DNA of 38,150 nt. Origin: Acidimicrobiales bacterium. GTDB taxonomy: Bacteria; Actinomycetota; Acidimicrobiia; Acidimicrobiales; Iamiaceae. The translations under genes and the position numbers were made by a program. Below the pieces are notes generated by a model. It had not been told where the DNA came from and did no database searches. It saw only the letters and a list, made by a program, of their open reading frames with translations. Positions 1-7,818 of this stretch are shown here, piece by piece; position 1 is the stretch's first letter; the number at the start of each line of letters is the position of its first letter. The stretch covers positions 1-38,150 of the forward strand of contig JAOBWM010000038.1 of NCBI GenBank assembly GCA_025463365.1, given 5' to 3'.

Positions 1-2
1 CC

Positions 3-506
3 CGCCGCGAGCTGCGGGCCCAGATCGAGCGAGCGATCCTGTGGGGCTTCGACGCCAGCCACCTCGATTCGCACCTCGGTGCGCTCGCCCTGCGGCCGGA
101 GTTCTTCGACATCTACCTCGACCTGGCCGTCGAGTTCGCGCTCCCGCTCCGCCTCCCGGACGCATCCACCGAACGCTCGGTCGGGTTCCCGTTCCGGGCA
201 CTGGCCGAGGCAGAGGGCGTCGTCTCGCCCGACCACTTCGTGCACGTCCCTGGCATCGGCAGCCGGCGCACCATCGAGAAGGCGATCCACGACCTCGAGC
301 CCGGCGTCACCGAACTGCACCTCCGCCCAGCGCTCGACACCCCCGAGCAGCGCGCCTTCGACGACGAGTGGTCCCGCCGCGTCGACGACCACCACCTCAT
401 CTGCTTCGACACCGAGTTCCCGGCTCTGCTCGAGCGGGCCGGCATCCACCGCATCGGCTACCTCCCGCTGCGCGACCTCCAACGCACGCGCGCCACGTCG
501 TCGTGA
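3..506 (+). CDS. YdjC/ChbG-family carbohydrate deacetylase, 3' part
   Basis: The 5' end lies outside the window; about 167 codons and the stop are present. The reading carries an HLDSHLG motif near its start, as in the metal-site segment of YdjC/ChbG proteins, and a later GVTELHLRPA stretch followed by a C-terminal region where the family closes its barrel. Family members remove acetyl groups from chitooligosaccharides or related sugars, using a divalent metal; the substrate here is unknown. The stop codon overlaps the GTG start of the next gene (GTGA), so the two are probably translated together. Family call is fairly sure; substrate is not. Confidence 0.8.
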   Translation, partial: RRELRAQIERAILWGFDASHLDSHLGALALRPEFFDIYLDLAVEFALPLRLPDASTERSVGFPFRALAEAEGVVSPDHFVHVPGIGSRRTIEKAIHDLEPGVTELHLRPALDTPEQRAFDDEWSRRVDDHHLICFDTEFPALLERAGIHRIGYLPLRDLQRTRATSS

Positions 507-1015
507 CACCCACGGGCGATGCGGCCGGCGAGCCGGAGCTGCATCCCGACATCCGACCGCTGTCGTGGTTGGTGGGCACCTGGTCGGGCGAGGGGCGCGG
601 TGACTACCCCACCATCGAGTCGTTCTCCTACCGCGAGACCGTGACCTTCGGCCACGTCGGCAAGCCGTTCCTCGCGTACGGCCAGCGCACGCACGCCCTC
701 GACGATGGCCGCCCCCTCCACGCCGAGTCCGGCTTCGTCCGCCTCCCGCGACCCGACCACGCCGAGCTGGTCCTCGCCCACCCCACCGGCGTCGCCGAGG
801 TGGCGGCGGGATCGTTCTCGCCGTCGACCGGCGGTGGCACGCTCCGGTTCCGCACGACCACGATCGGGCTCACGGCCACGGCCAAGGCGATCACCGCCGT
901 CGAACGGGATCTCACGATCGACGGGGACACGCTGCACTACGAGGTTCGCATGGCCGCCGTGGGCATCGCGCTCACCCACCACCTCACCGCCACGCTCGTC
1001 CGCCGGCGAGCCTGA
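503..1015 (+). CDS. Nitrobindin / THAP4-like heme-binding beta-barrel protein
   Basis: 170 codons from a GTG that overlaps the upstream stop (GTGA). An open frame reaches much further upstream, but that part is a shadow of the deacetylase. Near the N-terminus LSWLVGTWSGEGRGDYP matches the start of the FABP-like/nitrobindin barrel, and the C-terminal LTHHLTATL holds the His that in the family is the proximal heme ligand. Nitrobindins bind ferric heme and handle NO or peroxynitrite; that function is carried over from the family. Cytosolic, no signal peptide. It converges on the next gene with only 9 bp between stops. Confidence 0.82.
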   Translation: MTPTGDAAGEPELHPDIRPLSWLVGTWSGEGRGDYPTIESFSYRETVTFGHVGKPFLAYGQRTHALDDGRPLHAESGFVRLPRPDHAELVLAHPTGVAEVAAGSFSPSTGGGTLRFRTTTIGLTATAKAITAVERDLTIDGDTLHYEVRMAAVGIALTHHLTATLVRRRA

Positions 1016-1024
1016 CCCGGGCGA

Positions 1025-1414
1025 TCAGGCGGGATCGGTGCGGGCGGCGAGCTGGGCGCGGGCTGCCTCGTAGGCAGGCTCCTGCGAGGCGGCGAGCAGC
1101 CGGAGCAGGACGCCGGTGTGGCCGGCGACCTTGGTCCGGCCCCGCATGAAGCTGGCGTTGGGCGAGACCTCGCCGTGGACGATGGCCACGGCTTCGGGGT
1201 ACGTGATCGTCAAGGTGACATCGGGGTCGGCGATCTCGCCCGTCGGTTCGTCGATCGAGCCATCGGCCGAGACCACCGTGGCGTAGCGGACCTCCCCGTC
1301 GGGTCCGCCCGGGACCACGTACTGGACGCAGACCGCGTCGCCCGTGGCGGCGAGCACCGGTGCGGTCGGATCGTGGGCCTGCTCGAGCCATGCGGGCGAC
1401 CCGAGGATCGCCAT
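1025..1414 (-). CDS. SCP2-like sterol-binding domain protein
   Basis: 129 aa. The central run DVTLTITYPEAVAIVHGE followed by a SPNASFMRGRTKVAGHTGVLLRL-type segment is the usual pattern of bacterial SCP2 domains: a strand, the helix lining the lipid tunnel, and the G-x-x-K/R-V-x-G turn. Such proteins bind hydrophobic ligands; none can be named here. The ATG overlaps the stop of mca by ATGA, so the two form a translationally coupled pair transcribed from the mca promoter. No membrane segment or signal peptide. Confidence 0.75.
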   Translation of the reverse strand: MAILGSPAWLEQAHDPTAPVLAATGDAVCVQYVVPGGPDGEVRYATVVSADGSIDEPTGEIADPDVTLTITYPEAVAIVHGEVSPNASFMRGRTKVAGHTGVLLRLLAASQEPAYEAARAQLAARTDPA

Positions 1415-2268
1415 CAGCGCAACCCGGCGAACAGGTCGGACTCAGGCGTCGGGGCCGAGACCCGGCTCTTCGCCAGCTGGTAGTCCTCCCAGGGGTAGAG
1501 CTTCGTCATCACGTCGTCGGGGAGGCCGAACCAGAACGGCGACTCGGGATCGATCTGGGTGGCGTGAGCCTTCAGCGCGCCCGAGCGGGCGGCATAGAAC
1601 TCGCTGACGTCGACCTTGGTCGTGATCCGATCGTCCTGTGACGGCCGCTCGAACCACCGGTCGTCGAACGGCGACTCCAGGCCGGCGTCGAGGAAGCCCT
1701 GGTGCATGGCCAAGATCCGGGCCCGCGCCCAGGTCGAGTAGTAGAGCTTCTGCGGTGCCCACGGCTCGCCCGCCTCCGGGTACAGCTCCGGGTCTGCGGC
1801 CGCATCCCAGGCCACGATCGAGATGTCGTGCACCCGCAGGTGATCCGGGTGGGGGTAGCCCTCCTGGTCGTCGCCGTAGGTGAGGATCACCTGCGGTCGG
1901 GTCCGGCGGATGATGGCCACCAGGCGGCCCACGGCTTCGTCGAGCGGAGCCCGAGCGAAGCACCGGGGATCGGCGTTCTCGGGTGAGTCCGGCATGCCGG
2001 AGTCGCGATACCCGAGCATCACGACCTCGCCGAACCCGATGATCTCCGCCGAGCGGTCGAGCTCCTCGCGCCGCACCTCGTCGATGCGCTCGCGCACCTC
2101 GGGGCGGTCCATCGCCGGGTTCAAGATGTCACCCGCTTCCCCGCCTGTGCAGCAGACGAGCGTCGCTTCGACCCCCTCGGCCACGTACTTGGCGACGGTG
2201 CCGGCCCCCTTGGAGGCCTCGTCGTCAGGGTGGGCGTGGACGCTGAGGAGGCGGAGCGGTGCGGTCAC
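1414..2268 (-). CDS. mca: Mycothiol S-conjugate amidase Mca
   Basis: 284 aa from a GTG. Mca cleaves mycothiol S-conjugates of electrophiles and drugs into a mercapturic acid, which is exported, and GlcN-Ins, which is recycled. The zinc site of the PIG-L/GlcNAc-deacetylase fold is visible: AHPDDE at residues 12-17 and PHPDH at 139-143. The VCCTGGEAGDILNPAM stretch (about 38-53) and the long C-terminal part with a PFWFGLP motif favour Mca over its paralogue MshB. Start chosen because a TACGGT hexamer lies 8 nt upstream and the family begins right before LRLLSVHAHPDD; the open frame upstream lacks homology. Mycothiol is confined to actinobacteria, so this gene supports the taxonomic call. Confidence 0.9.
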   Translation of the reverse strand: MTAPLRLLSVHAHPDDEASKGAGTVAKYVAEGVEATLVCCTGGEAGDILNPAMDRPEVRERIDEVRREELDRSAEIIGFGEVVMLGYRDSGMPDSPENADPRCFARAPLDEAVGRLVAIIRRTRPQVILTYGDDQEGYPHPDHLRVHDISIVAWDAAADPELYPEAGEPWAPQKLYYSTWARARILAMHQGFLDAGLESPFDDRWFERPSQDDRITTKVDVSEFYAARSGALKAHATQIDPESPFWFGLPDDVMTKLYPWEDYQLAKSRVSAPTPESDLFAGLR

Positions 2269-2276
2269 GGCGCGCA

Positions 2277-2282
2277 ACCGTA
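2277..2282 (-). promoter_or_regulatory. Probable -10 of a leaderless mca transcript
   Basis: TACGGT fits TANNNT and ends 8 nt before the mca GTG. Transcription would begin at or next to the start codon. No good -35 is visible. Confidence 0.5.
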
Positions 2283-2727
2283 CTGGTCCCCGCCCGCGCT
2301 GCGGCCCGATCCGCAGCCAGACGCGAGCATCCCGCCGGTCCGCCACGGGTGGAGTGGCAGGCCGGCGGGATGTCTGAAGGTGTCGACCGGGGCGGGACCG
2401 CTCCCGCCGCATGTGTGGACGGGCCCGGTGGCGAGCAGGGAGGTTCGCCGAGGCTTCCTCCCGTGGCGCATCCGCGGTCCGTGATGGGAACGGGTGGCGA
2501 TGCCGTCCCGGTCGACCGAAGGGTGCCCAGCGGGCTCAGCGCGGAGGGGAACGCTCGAGGTGCTCTGGGGACTTCACGGTGTGCACTTCACCTCCCCGTT
2601 TCATGGCGGATGGTGGTCGTTCCGTGCCGCCGGACGTGACATCCGACGCGCCATCACCATCCCTCACGAAGGGGCCTCCGTCAAGGGTGTTTCGAGCAGT
2701 GCGAAGCAGCCGCGGCGGACCCGCAGG
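2283..2727. other. 445-bp stretch without a recognisable gene
   Basis: Open frames cross this region, but none shows the strong GC bias at third positions found in the neighbours, and none resembles a known protein. If mca is leaderless, this is not its leader. The stretch looks less GC-rich than its surroundings. The heptamer ACTTCAC occurs twice 14 bp apart (2571-2577 and 2585-2591). I found no convincing tRNA, RNase P, tmRNA, SRP RNA or riboswitch core. Confidence 0.5.
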
Positions 2728-3444
2728 TCAGCCCTCGTCGACGCTCTCGGTGGTGGCGTCGCCATCGTCGGTGGCGGCCCTCGATGCCCGGCCCCGGCCG
2801 CCGAACAGCGGCTGGGGCCCCTCGATCTTGTTGGCCCGGTAGAGGCCGTAGACCATGAGGCCGAGCGGGAACAGGAAGTAGATGTAGATGACGCCGCCGA
2901 GGAAGAAGACCAGGGCGAGGAGGAGGGTGACGACGAGCCAGACGCGCCGCCGCTTCGGGCTCAGGCCCAGGGCGAACGCGACGGCGATGATCGCGACCGG
3001 GATCAGCACGCGGAGCGCGGCGCCCGACACGCTGTAGGCGTCGATGAGCGACCGCGTCGGCTTGACCTTCTTGGAGAGCACCTTGCCCTCGGGCGCGAGG
3101 GACTTGCCGGTGGCGGCCAGGAAGGCCGACAGGGCGCTGATCGCCAGAGCCATCGTGACCTGGCTGCCCCCGGGCACCTGGACGAGCCGGCGGATGTAGG
3201 AGCCCTGGAGCGTCTCGACGTCGACGGGCGCGTCACCGAGGCGGGGGCGCCGCGGCGGCTTCGGCTGGCCGGGGGCACCGAAGCGACCGACCCGCTTGCC
3301 GGTCGCGGCACCCGGCTTGGCGGCGGGCGCGACCCGCGACGGGCGGGGGGTGGACGCCGCCTTGGTGCGAGCCTGCCGCGCCTCCCGCTGGGCCCGGTTC
3401 TCCCGGGCGCGCTTCTGGGCAGCGGTATCTCGCTTGTTGGCCAC
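2728..3444 (-). CDS. Integral membrane protein with long basic N-terminus, unknown function
   Basis: 238 aa from a GTG. Residues 1-75 are very rich in Lys, Arg and Ala (cytoplasmic, probably disordered). There follow a hydrophobic segment near 95-113, a second near 143-161, and a double hydrophobic stretch near 168-203 containing LLLALVFFLGGVIYIYFLFP. That gives three or four membrane spans. The tail is acidic. I do not recognise the family. The start is supported by a TAGCGT hexamer 6 nt upstream. The gene is divergent from the lipoprotein gene, with 57 bp between the two starts. Confidence 0.65.
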   Translation of the reverse strand: MANKRDTAAQKRARENRAQREARQARTKAASTPRPSRVAPAAKPGAATGKRVGRFGAPGQPKPPRRPRLGDAPVDVETLQGSYIRRLVQVPGGSQVTMALAISALSAFLAATGKSLAPEGKVLSKKVKPTRSLIDAYSVSGAALRVLIPVAIIAVAFALGLSPKRRRVWLVVTLLLALVFFLGGVIYIYFLFPLGLMVYGLYRANKIEGPQPLFGGRGRASRAATDDGDATTESVDEG

Positions 3445-3450
3445 GGGCGA

Positions 3451-3456
3451 ACGCTA
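3451..3456 (-). promoter_or_regulatory. Probable -10 of a leaderless transcript (membrane protein gene)
   Basis: TAGCGT, then 6 nt, then the GTG start. The same hexamer is found before the genes starting at 4504 and 21537. Confidence 0.55.
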
Positions 3457-3501
3457 GGGACCGGTGCGGTGGCGAGCCCAACCGGCGGCCAGGATGGGAG
3501 C

Positions 3502-4149
3502 ATGACCTCGGCGCCCGAGCGGGCTTCGCGTCGGCGCCGAGGAGCGCACTGGCGGCTCGGGGGCGCGTCCACCATCGCCGGCGCCCTCGCCATCGCCGTC
3601 GGGCTCGTGGCGCTCGCCGGCTGCGGACCCAAGGCGCCGTCGGTCGGCATCGCCCGGGTCGACAAGACCACGGTGATCGCGTTCAAGCCGTGCGGTGGGG
3701 ACCGCAAGCACGCCGGCATCGGGCGGATGGACGTGTACGGCAGCGACCAACCGGACAAGGCGGTGTGGTCCGCCGTCCACATCGATGGCCAGCCGGCGAC
3801 GCTCGACCTCCCGATCGTCCGCCGCTACCCGGGGTACGACATCGTCGACGAGCGCCCGGACAACCACCTCGACCGCAACCAGCGGTACTCGGTCGAAGCC
3901 GTCGCGGTGGACGGTACGGCGTGGGGCGGGCCGGGCTTCCGGCCAGGCGACGTGGCATCGGGCCGCGTGCGCGTCGCGGGGCGGGTGCTGCGGTTCTCCG
4001 AGTGGGTCGACGAACCGGCGTCGTGCCCGAACGTCACGTTGCTCGGCGCCCTGTTGACGGGGATCGTGGTCGCCGCGGTCGCGGGCGGGACCCTGATCGC
4101 GGCGCGCGGCGTGCGGCGGGCTACCCGGACCGCGCGTCGAGCACCTTGA
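3502..4149 (+). CDS. Putative lipoprotein with C-terminal membrane segment
   Basis: 215 aa from the ATG; a longer open frame upstream overlaps the divergent gene and is rejected. An Arg-rich n-region is followed by a hydrophobic segment ending in LAGCG, a fitting lipobox. The middle (about residues 45-170) looks like a fibronectin- or Ig-like extracellular beta domain: it holds VYGSDQPDKAVWSAV and a Tyr/Asp-rich section. A second hydrophobic helix (LLGALLTGIVVAAVAGGTLIAA) lies near the C-terminus and is followed by Arg residues. A lipid-anchored N-terminus plus a C-terminal span is unusual; the N-terminal helix may instead be a plain signal anchor. A GGGAG box lies just before the ATG. Its last 29 nt overlap the convergent gene. 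Confidence 0.65.
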   Translation: MTSAPERASRRRRGAHWRLGGASTIAGALAIAVGLVALAGCGPKAPSVGIARVDKTTVIAFKPCGGDRKHAGIGRMDVYGSDQPDKAVWSAVHIDGQPATLDLPIVRRYPGYDIVDERPDNHLDRNQRYSVEAVAVDGTAWGGPGFRPGDVASGRVRVAGRVLRFSEWVDEPASCPNVTLLGALLTGIVVAAVAGGTLIAARGVRRATRTARRAP

Positions 4150-4504
4150 TCCACTTCTTCAATGCCACCTGGCGGTAGCTCTCCTCGATCCAGTCCTCGA
4201 GGACACCGATGGGGGGAGCAGCCGCGGTGAGCTGGATCGACACCCAACCGGCCCGGCCGAGCCCGTAGCCGGTCGGTGTCGTGCCGGGGGCCTGGAGCGC
4301 CTGCTCGTGCGATTCGACCAGCTTCACGCTCATGGCATGGTCGGCGTCGGGATCGTCGCCGCCGAGGAACACGAAGATCTTCTTCTTGGCGTTGACCTTG
4401 ACGACCGTGTCGCCCCACGGATGGTCGAGCTCGGCGTCCGGGAGCCCCAGGGTGAACTCGAGCAGTTCGGCCTGGACGGCCTGGGAGTCGAACCGGCGCG
4501 CCAT
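4121..4504 (-). CDS. MmcQ/YjbR-family protein
   Basis: 127 aa, the whole length of a YjbR/MmcQ (CyaY-like fold) protein. Diagnostic stretches are LGLPDAELDHPWGDTVVKV near the N-terminus, KIFVFLG in the middle, and a C-terminal WIEESYRQVALKK helix. The family is often annotated as DNA-binding, but its biochemical role is poorly established. It lies 9 nt after the HAD-SPOUT fusion and reads the same way; it may also have its own start site, since a TAGCGT hexamer overlaps the upstream stop codon. Its end overlaps the lipoprotein gene tail to tail. Confidence 0.8.
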   Translation of the reverse strand: MARRFDSQAVQAELLEFTLGLPDAELDHPWGDTVVKVNAKKKIFVFLGGDDPDADHAMSVKLVESHEQALQAPGTTPTGYGLGRAGWVSIQLTAAAPPIGVLEDWIEESYRQVALKKWIKVLDARSG

Positions 4505-4510
4505 GGGCGG

Positions 4511-4516
4511 ACGCTA
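4511..4516 (-). promoter_or_regulatory. Probable internal -10 (YjbR/MmcQ gene)
   Basis: TAGCGT followed by 6 nt and ATG. The TAG of the hexamer is also the stop codon of the upstream gene, so an internal promoter appears built into the gene junction. Confidence 0.45.
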
Positions 4517-5620
4517 CCGCTCGGCCTCGACCTCGACCTCGATGTCGGGGCCGGACTGGAGCTCGGCGTGGCTGCGGATCCAGGCGTGCATCGCGATGCC
4601 CGACGCCACGCCGGCGTTGACCGATCGGGTGGAACCGAACTGGGCGATGGAGCAGACCCGGTCGCACGCCGCCACCGCCTCGGGCGACAGGCCCGGCCCC
4701 TCTTGGCCGAACAGGAGCACGCAGCCATCGGGCAGTTCGGTGAGCTCGAGGGGCACCGAGCCGTCGATGTTGTCGACCCCCACGATCGGGAGCCCCTCCC
4801 CCGCGGCCCACGCCACCAGGGCGGCAACGGTGTCGTGCTGGTGCAGGTGGAGGTACCGGTCGGTGGCCATCGCTCCCCGGCGGTTCCAGCGGCGGCGGCC
4901 GACGATGTGGACGGCGGCGGCGCCGAACGCGTTGGCGTTGCGCACCACCGCACCGATGTTGTGATCGGACCGCCAGTTCTCGACGGCGACGTGGAACCGA
5001 TGGCGGCGCTCATCGAGGTCGGCGACGATCGCCTCCTCGCTCCAGTAGCGGTACCGGTCGACCACGTTGCGTCGGTCGCCCGCGGCCAGCAGGTCGGGAT
5101 CGAGCCGGGTGTCGTCGGGCCAGGGCTCGGCGTGGGGTCCGGTGCCAACCGAGCCCGCGGCGGCATGCTCCTCGGCATCGAAGCGAGCCAGCACGGCAGG
5201 CAGCTCGGTGAGGTCGGCGATGGTGGCATCGGGTTCGATGCCGGGCGGGCACGCCGCCGCGGTGCGGTCGAGCCACACCCCGCGGCAGCCCGCGGCCTGG
5301 GCCGCGGCGACGTCCTCGTCGGGCTGGTCGCCCACCGACACCAGCTCGCTCGGGTGGCACCCGGCTGCCGCGGCGGCCATGGCGTACAGCCGAGGGTCGG
5401 GCCTGCGGATCCCGACATCGTCCGCAGCGAGCCGGAACGCGAAGGCCCGGGCCACACCCGAGCGCCCGGGATCGATGTCGCCGTTGGTGACCAGGCCGAG
5501 CACGTACCGGTGGGTCAGCTCCTCGATCACGTCCCCTGCTTCGGGGTCACGGAGGTCGGCGTCACCGAGATCGAAGGCCACCGCTCGCACAGGCACCGGG
5601 GCACGGTAGGCCGTCGCCAT
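4514..5620 (-). CDS. HAD-like domain fused to TrmH/SpoU-family RNA 2'-O-methyltransferase
   Basis: 368 aa, two domains. Residues 12-148 resemble a HAD hydrolase: AFDLGDAD (nucleophile candidate D17), LVTNGD (motif II, T45), RRPDPRLY (72-79) and VSVGDQPDED (motif IV). Only about 28 residues separate motifs I and II, so the usual cap is absent, and the second Asp of motif I is a Gly. Residues 208-350 are a SPOUT methyltransferase with all three motifs: NIGAVVRNANAFG (221-233), LFGQEGPG (303-310) and SVNAGVASGIA (333-343). The second half would methylate a ribose 2'-OH in tRNA or rRNA with SAM; the target is unknown. Whether the HAD half is active is doubtful. It follows recQ by 21 nt in the same direction. 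Confidence 0.85.
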   Translation of the reverse strand: MATAYRAPVPVRAVAFDLGDADLRDPEAGDVIEELTHRYVLGLVTNGDIDPGRSGVARAFAFRLAADDVGIRRPDPRLYAMAAAAAGCHPSELVSVGDQPDEDVAAAQAAGCRGVWLDRTAAACPPGIEPDATIADLTELPAVLARFDAEEHAAAGSVGTGPHAEPWPDDTRLDPDLLAAGDRRNVVDRYRYWSEEAIVADLDERRHRFHVAVENWRSDHNIGAVVRNANAFGAAAVHIVGRRRWNRRGAMATDRYLHLHQHDTVAALVAWAAGEGLPIVGVDNIDGSVPLELTELPDGCVLLFGQEGPGLSPEAVAACDRVCSIAQFGSTRSVNAGVASGIAMHAWIRSHAELQSGPDIEVEVEAER

Positions 5621-5641
5621 CGAGCCGCCGCCCTCGGTCCA

Positions 5642-7765
5642 TCAGGGGCGCTTCCACAGGGCGAACGGCAGCACGAGCCCCGATCCGGCGGCGCGCAGCC
5701 CTTCGGCCACGACCGCCATGGTCCATCCCGAGCGGACTGCGTCGTCGATCAGCAGGCCCGGGCCGAGCGGCAGGTCTCCGCCGCCGTCGGTTCGGCCGAA
5801 GGCGAAGGCATCGATGACGTTGGCCGCCTGGGTGGCGGAGTTGTCCATCCGGGCCTGCGGCACAGCGTCGGCGCGCACCCGGCGGACGGCGTCGACCAGC
5901 TCCATGCTGCCGATCTCCGCCAACCGCGCCGCCAAGCCCCCCACCAGCTCGGGTCGGCGGCGCGACGGGACCCACGTGACCCACGTGGGCCGGCGCCCCC
6001 ATGGCCAGGCCTTCAGAGCAGCAGCGACACCGCGCAGGAGGTCGTCGGACGGCGGGGCGTCAGCCCGGGCGAACAAGGGACCGAGGACCTCGCTCCAGCC
6101 GGGGTCGGTGCCGAACGCCAAGGCTCGGCCCTCCTCGGCTCGCACGTCGGTTTTGATGTTGCCGGAGCGGCCCTCGAACCCGCGGGGCCACTGCTTGCGA
6201 GGCTCGACCACCACGACCGCGCCGCGAAGGAACCGGGTGACGCGGGCGACCTCGTCGGCATCGACCCCAGCGGCGGCAGCCTCGCCCCGGCATCGGTCGC
6301 AGCGGCCGCAGTCGGCAGCACCGGGATCGTCGAGCTCCTCGCGCAGGAACCGCAGGCGGCATCCCGTGGTGCGCTGGTACCGCCGCATCGCCTCTTGCTC
6401 CGAGGCGCGGGAGGCGGCCAGCTGCTCGTAGCGCGCCGAGTCGTAAGCCCATGGCTGCTCGGTCCGGAACCACGCCGAACCCTCGCGATCGACGGCTCCG
6501 TCGACGTCGAGGATCTTGAGCAACGCTTCGAGGCGGCCACGCCGGAGGTTGACCATGGACTCGAGCGCGGGGATGGTGCACGGGCCCGACCGCTCGAGCA
6601 CGCCCAGCACCTCGGTCACGGTGGCCTCCGGCGGCATCGACGTGGAATCGAAGTACTTCCAGATGTCGGCCTCGGCCGCCGTGGGCAGCAGGACCACCTC
6701 GGCATCGACCCGGCCCCGCCCGGCCCGGCCCACCTGCTGGTAGTACGCGATCGGCGACGACGGCGAGCCGAGGTGCACGACGTAGGCCAGGTGCGGGTTG
6801 TCGTACCCCATGCCGAGGGCGCTGGTGGCCACGACGCACGAGACCGAACCGTCGTCGAGGCCGGCTTCGATGCGCTCCCGCTCCGGCGCCGGTGTGGAGC
6901 CGGTGTACGCCGCGGCCCGCACGCCCCGATCGATCAGGTACGACGCCACCCGCTCGGCCTCCGAGACCGTGAGGCAGTAGACGAGGCCCGGCCCCGCCCG
7001 GTCCCCGGCCCAGGCGCCCACCCAAGCCAACTGGTCAGCCGATGTGGGCAGTGACACCACCGACAGGTGCAGGCTCGGGCGATCCAGCGAGCCGCGGAAC
7101 GTACGCGTGCCCTCCCCGATCTGGCCGGCCACGTCGGCCTCCACGCGGGAGTTGGCCGTGGCGGTGGCGGCCAACACGGGGACGCCTGCGCCGAGACCGG
7201 CCAAGACGTCGGCGATGCGGCGGTAGTCGGGCCGGAAGTCGTGCCCCCAGTCCGAGATGCAGTGGGCCTCGTCGACCACCAGCAAGCCGACCGAGGCGGC
7301 GAGCGACGGCAGCAACTCGGCCAGGAAGCGGGTGTTGTTCAGGCGCTCGGGCGAGATCAGCAAGACGTCGACCTCGTCGGCGGCGATGCGCGCCTCGATG
7401 GCCCGCCAGTCGTCGACGTTGGCCGAGTTGATCGTGGCGGCGCGGATGCCGGCCTTCTCCGCCGCCGCCACCTGGTTGCGCATGAGCGCGAGCAACGGCG
7501 ACACCACGAGCGTGGGCCCGCCGCCCGCGGCCCGGAGGAGCCGGGTGGCGATCCAGTAGACCGCGGACTTGCCCCAACCCGTGGCCTGCACGAGCAGCAC
7601 CCGCTCGTGATGGGTGACCAGCGCGTCGATCGCCGAGAGCTGGTCTGGCCGCAGGACCGCCTCCGGACCAGCCAGCTCGGCCAGCACGGAGGCAGCCGCG
7701 GACGCCACCTCGGGGGCGGGCGGATCCAGGGCGGGGGCGGGGGCCACGTCGGTCATGGCACCCAT
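5642..7765 (-). CDS. recQ: RecQ-family ATP-dependent DNA helicase with C-terminal PRTase-like domain
   Basis: 707 aa. The helicase core has a RPDQ Q-motif (39-42), Walker A ATGWGKS (61-67), DEAH at 165-168 within a DEAHCISDWGHDFRP block, ATAT (200-203) and QQVGRAGR (343-350). A RecQ zinc module follows with C469, C486, C489 and C492. Instead of a plain HRDC domain the protein ends in GPGLLIDDAVRSGWT (668-682), which resembles the PRPP loop of a phosphoribosyltransferase, a layout known from actinobacterial RecQ proteins. It unwinds DNA 3'-5' in repair and recombination. Two starts are possible (7765 or 7756); neither has a clear ribosome site. It heads a run with the HAD-SPOUT and YjbR genes. 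Confidence 0.88.
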   Translation of the reverse strand: MGAMTDVAPAPALDPPAPEVASAAASVLAELAGPEAVLRPDQLSAIDALVTHHERVLLVQATGWGKSAVYWIATRLLRAAGGGPTLVVSPLLALMRNQVAAAEKAGIRAATINSANVDDWRAIEARIAADEVDVLLISPERLNNTRFLAELLPSLAASVGLLVVDEAHCISDWGHDFRPDYRRIADVLAGLGAGVPVLAATATANSRVEADVAGQIGEGTRTFRGSLDRPSLHLSVVSLPTSADQLAWVGAWAGDRAGPGLVYCLTVSEAERVASYLIDRGVRAAAYTGSTPAPERERIEAGLDDGSVSCVVATSALGMGYDNPHLAYVVHLGSPSSPIAYYQQVGRAGRGRVDAEVVLLPTAAEADIWKYFDSTSMPPEATVTEVLGVLERSGPCTIPALESMVNLRRGRLEALLKILDVDGAVDREGSAWFRTEQPWAYDSARYEQLAASRASEQEAMRRYQRTTGCRLRFLREELDDPGAADCGRCDRCRGEAAAAGVDADEVARVTRFLRGAVVVVEPRKQWPRGFEGRSGNIKTDVRAEEGRALAFGTDPGWSEVLGPLFARADAPPSDDLLRGVAAALKAWPWGRRPTWVTWVPSRRRPELVGGLAARLAEIGSMELVDAVRRVRADAVPQARMDNSATQAANVIDAFAFGRTDGGGDLPLGPGLLIDDAVRSGWTMAVVAEGLRAAGSGLVLPFALWKRP

Positions 7766-7818
7766 GCTCGCACCCGGGTCTGACAACGAAGCCGCCCGCC
7801 TCCGTCGTGGCGCCAGGA

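Noticed and set aside
2283-2727. Riboswitch or structured RNA upstream of mca
   Set aside because: I compared it by eye with cobalamin, TPP, c-di-AMP (ydaO) and RNase P cores and saw no core motif; only reported as unexplained.
2494-3501. Upstream extension of the lipoprotein reading frame
   Set aside because: It overlaps the divergent membrane protein gene throughout and has no homology; the signal peptide begins at 3502.
4307-7054. 915-codon open frame on the plus strand
   Set aside because: It is the antisense of the HAD-SPOUT and recQ genes, shows no domain, and arises from the GC-rich codon usage on the other strand.
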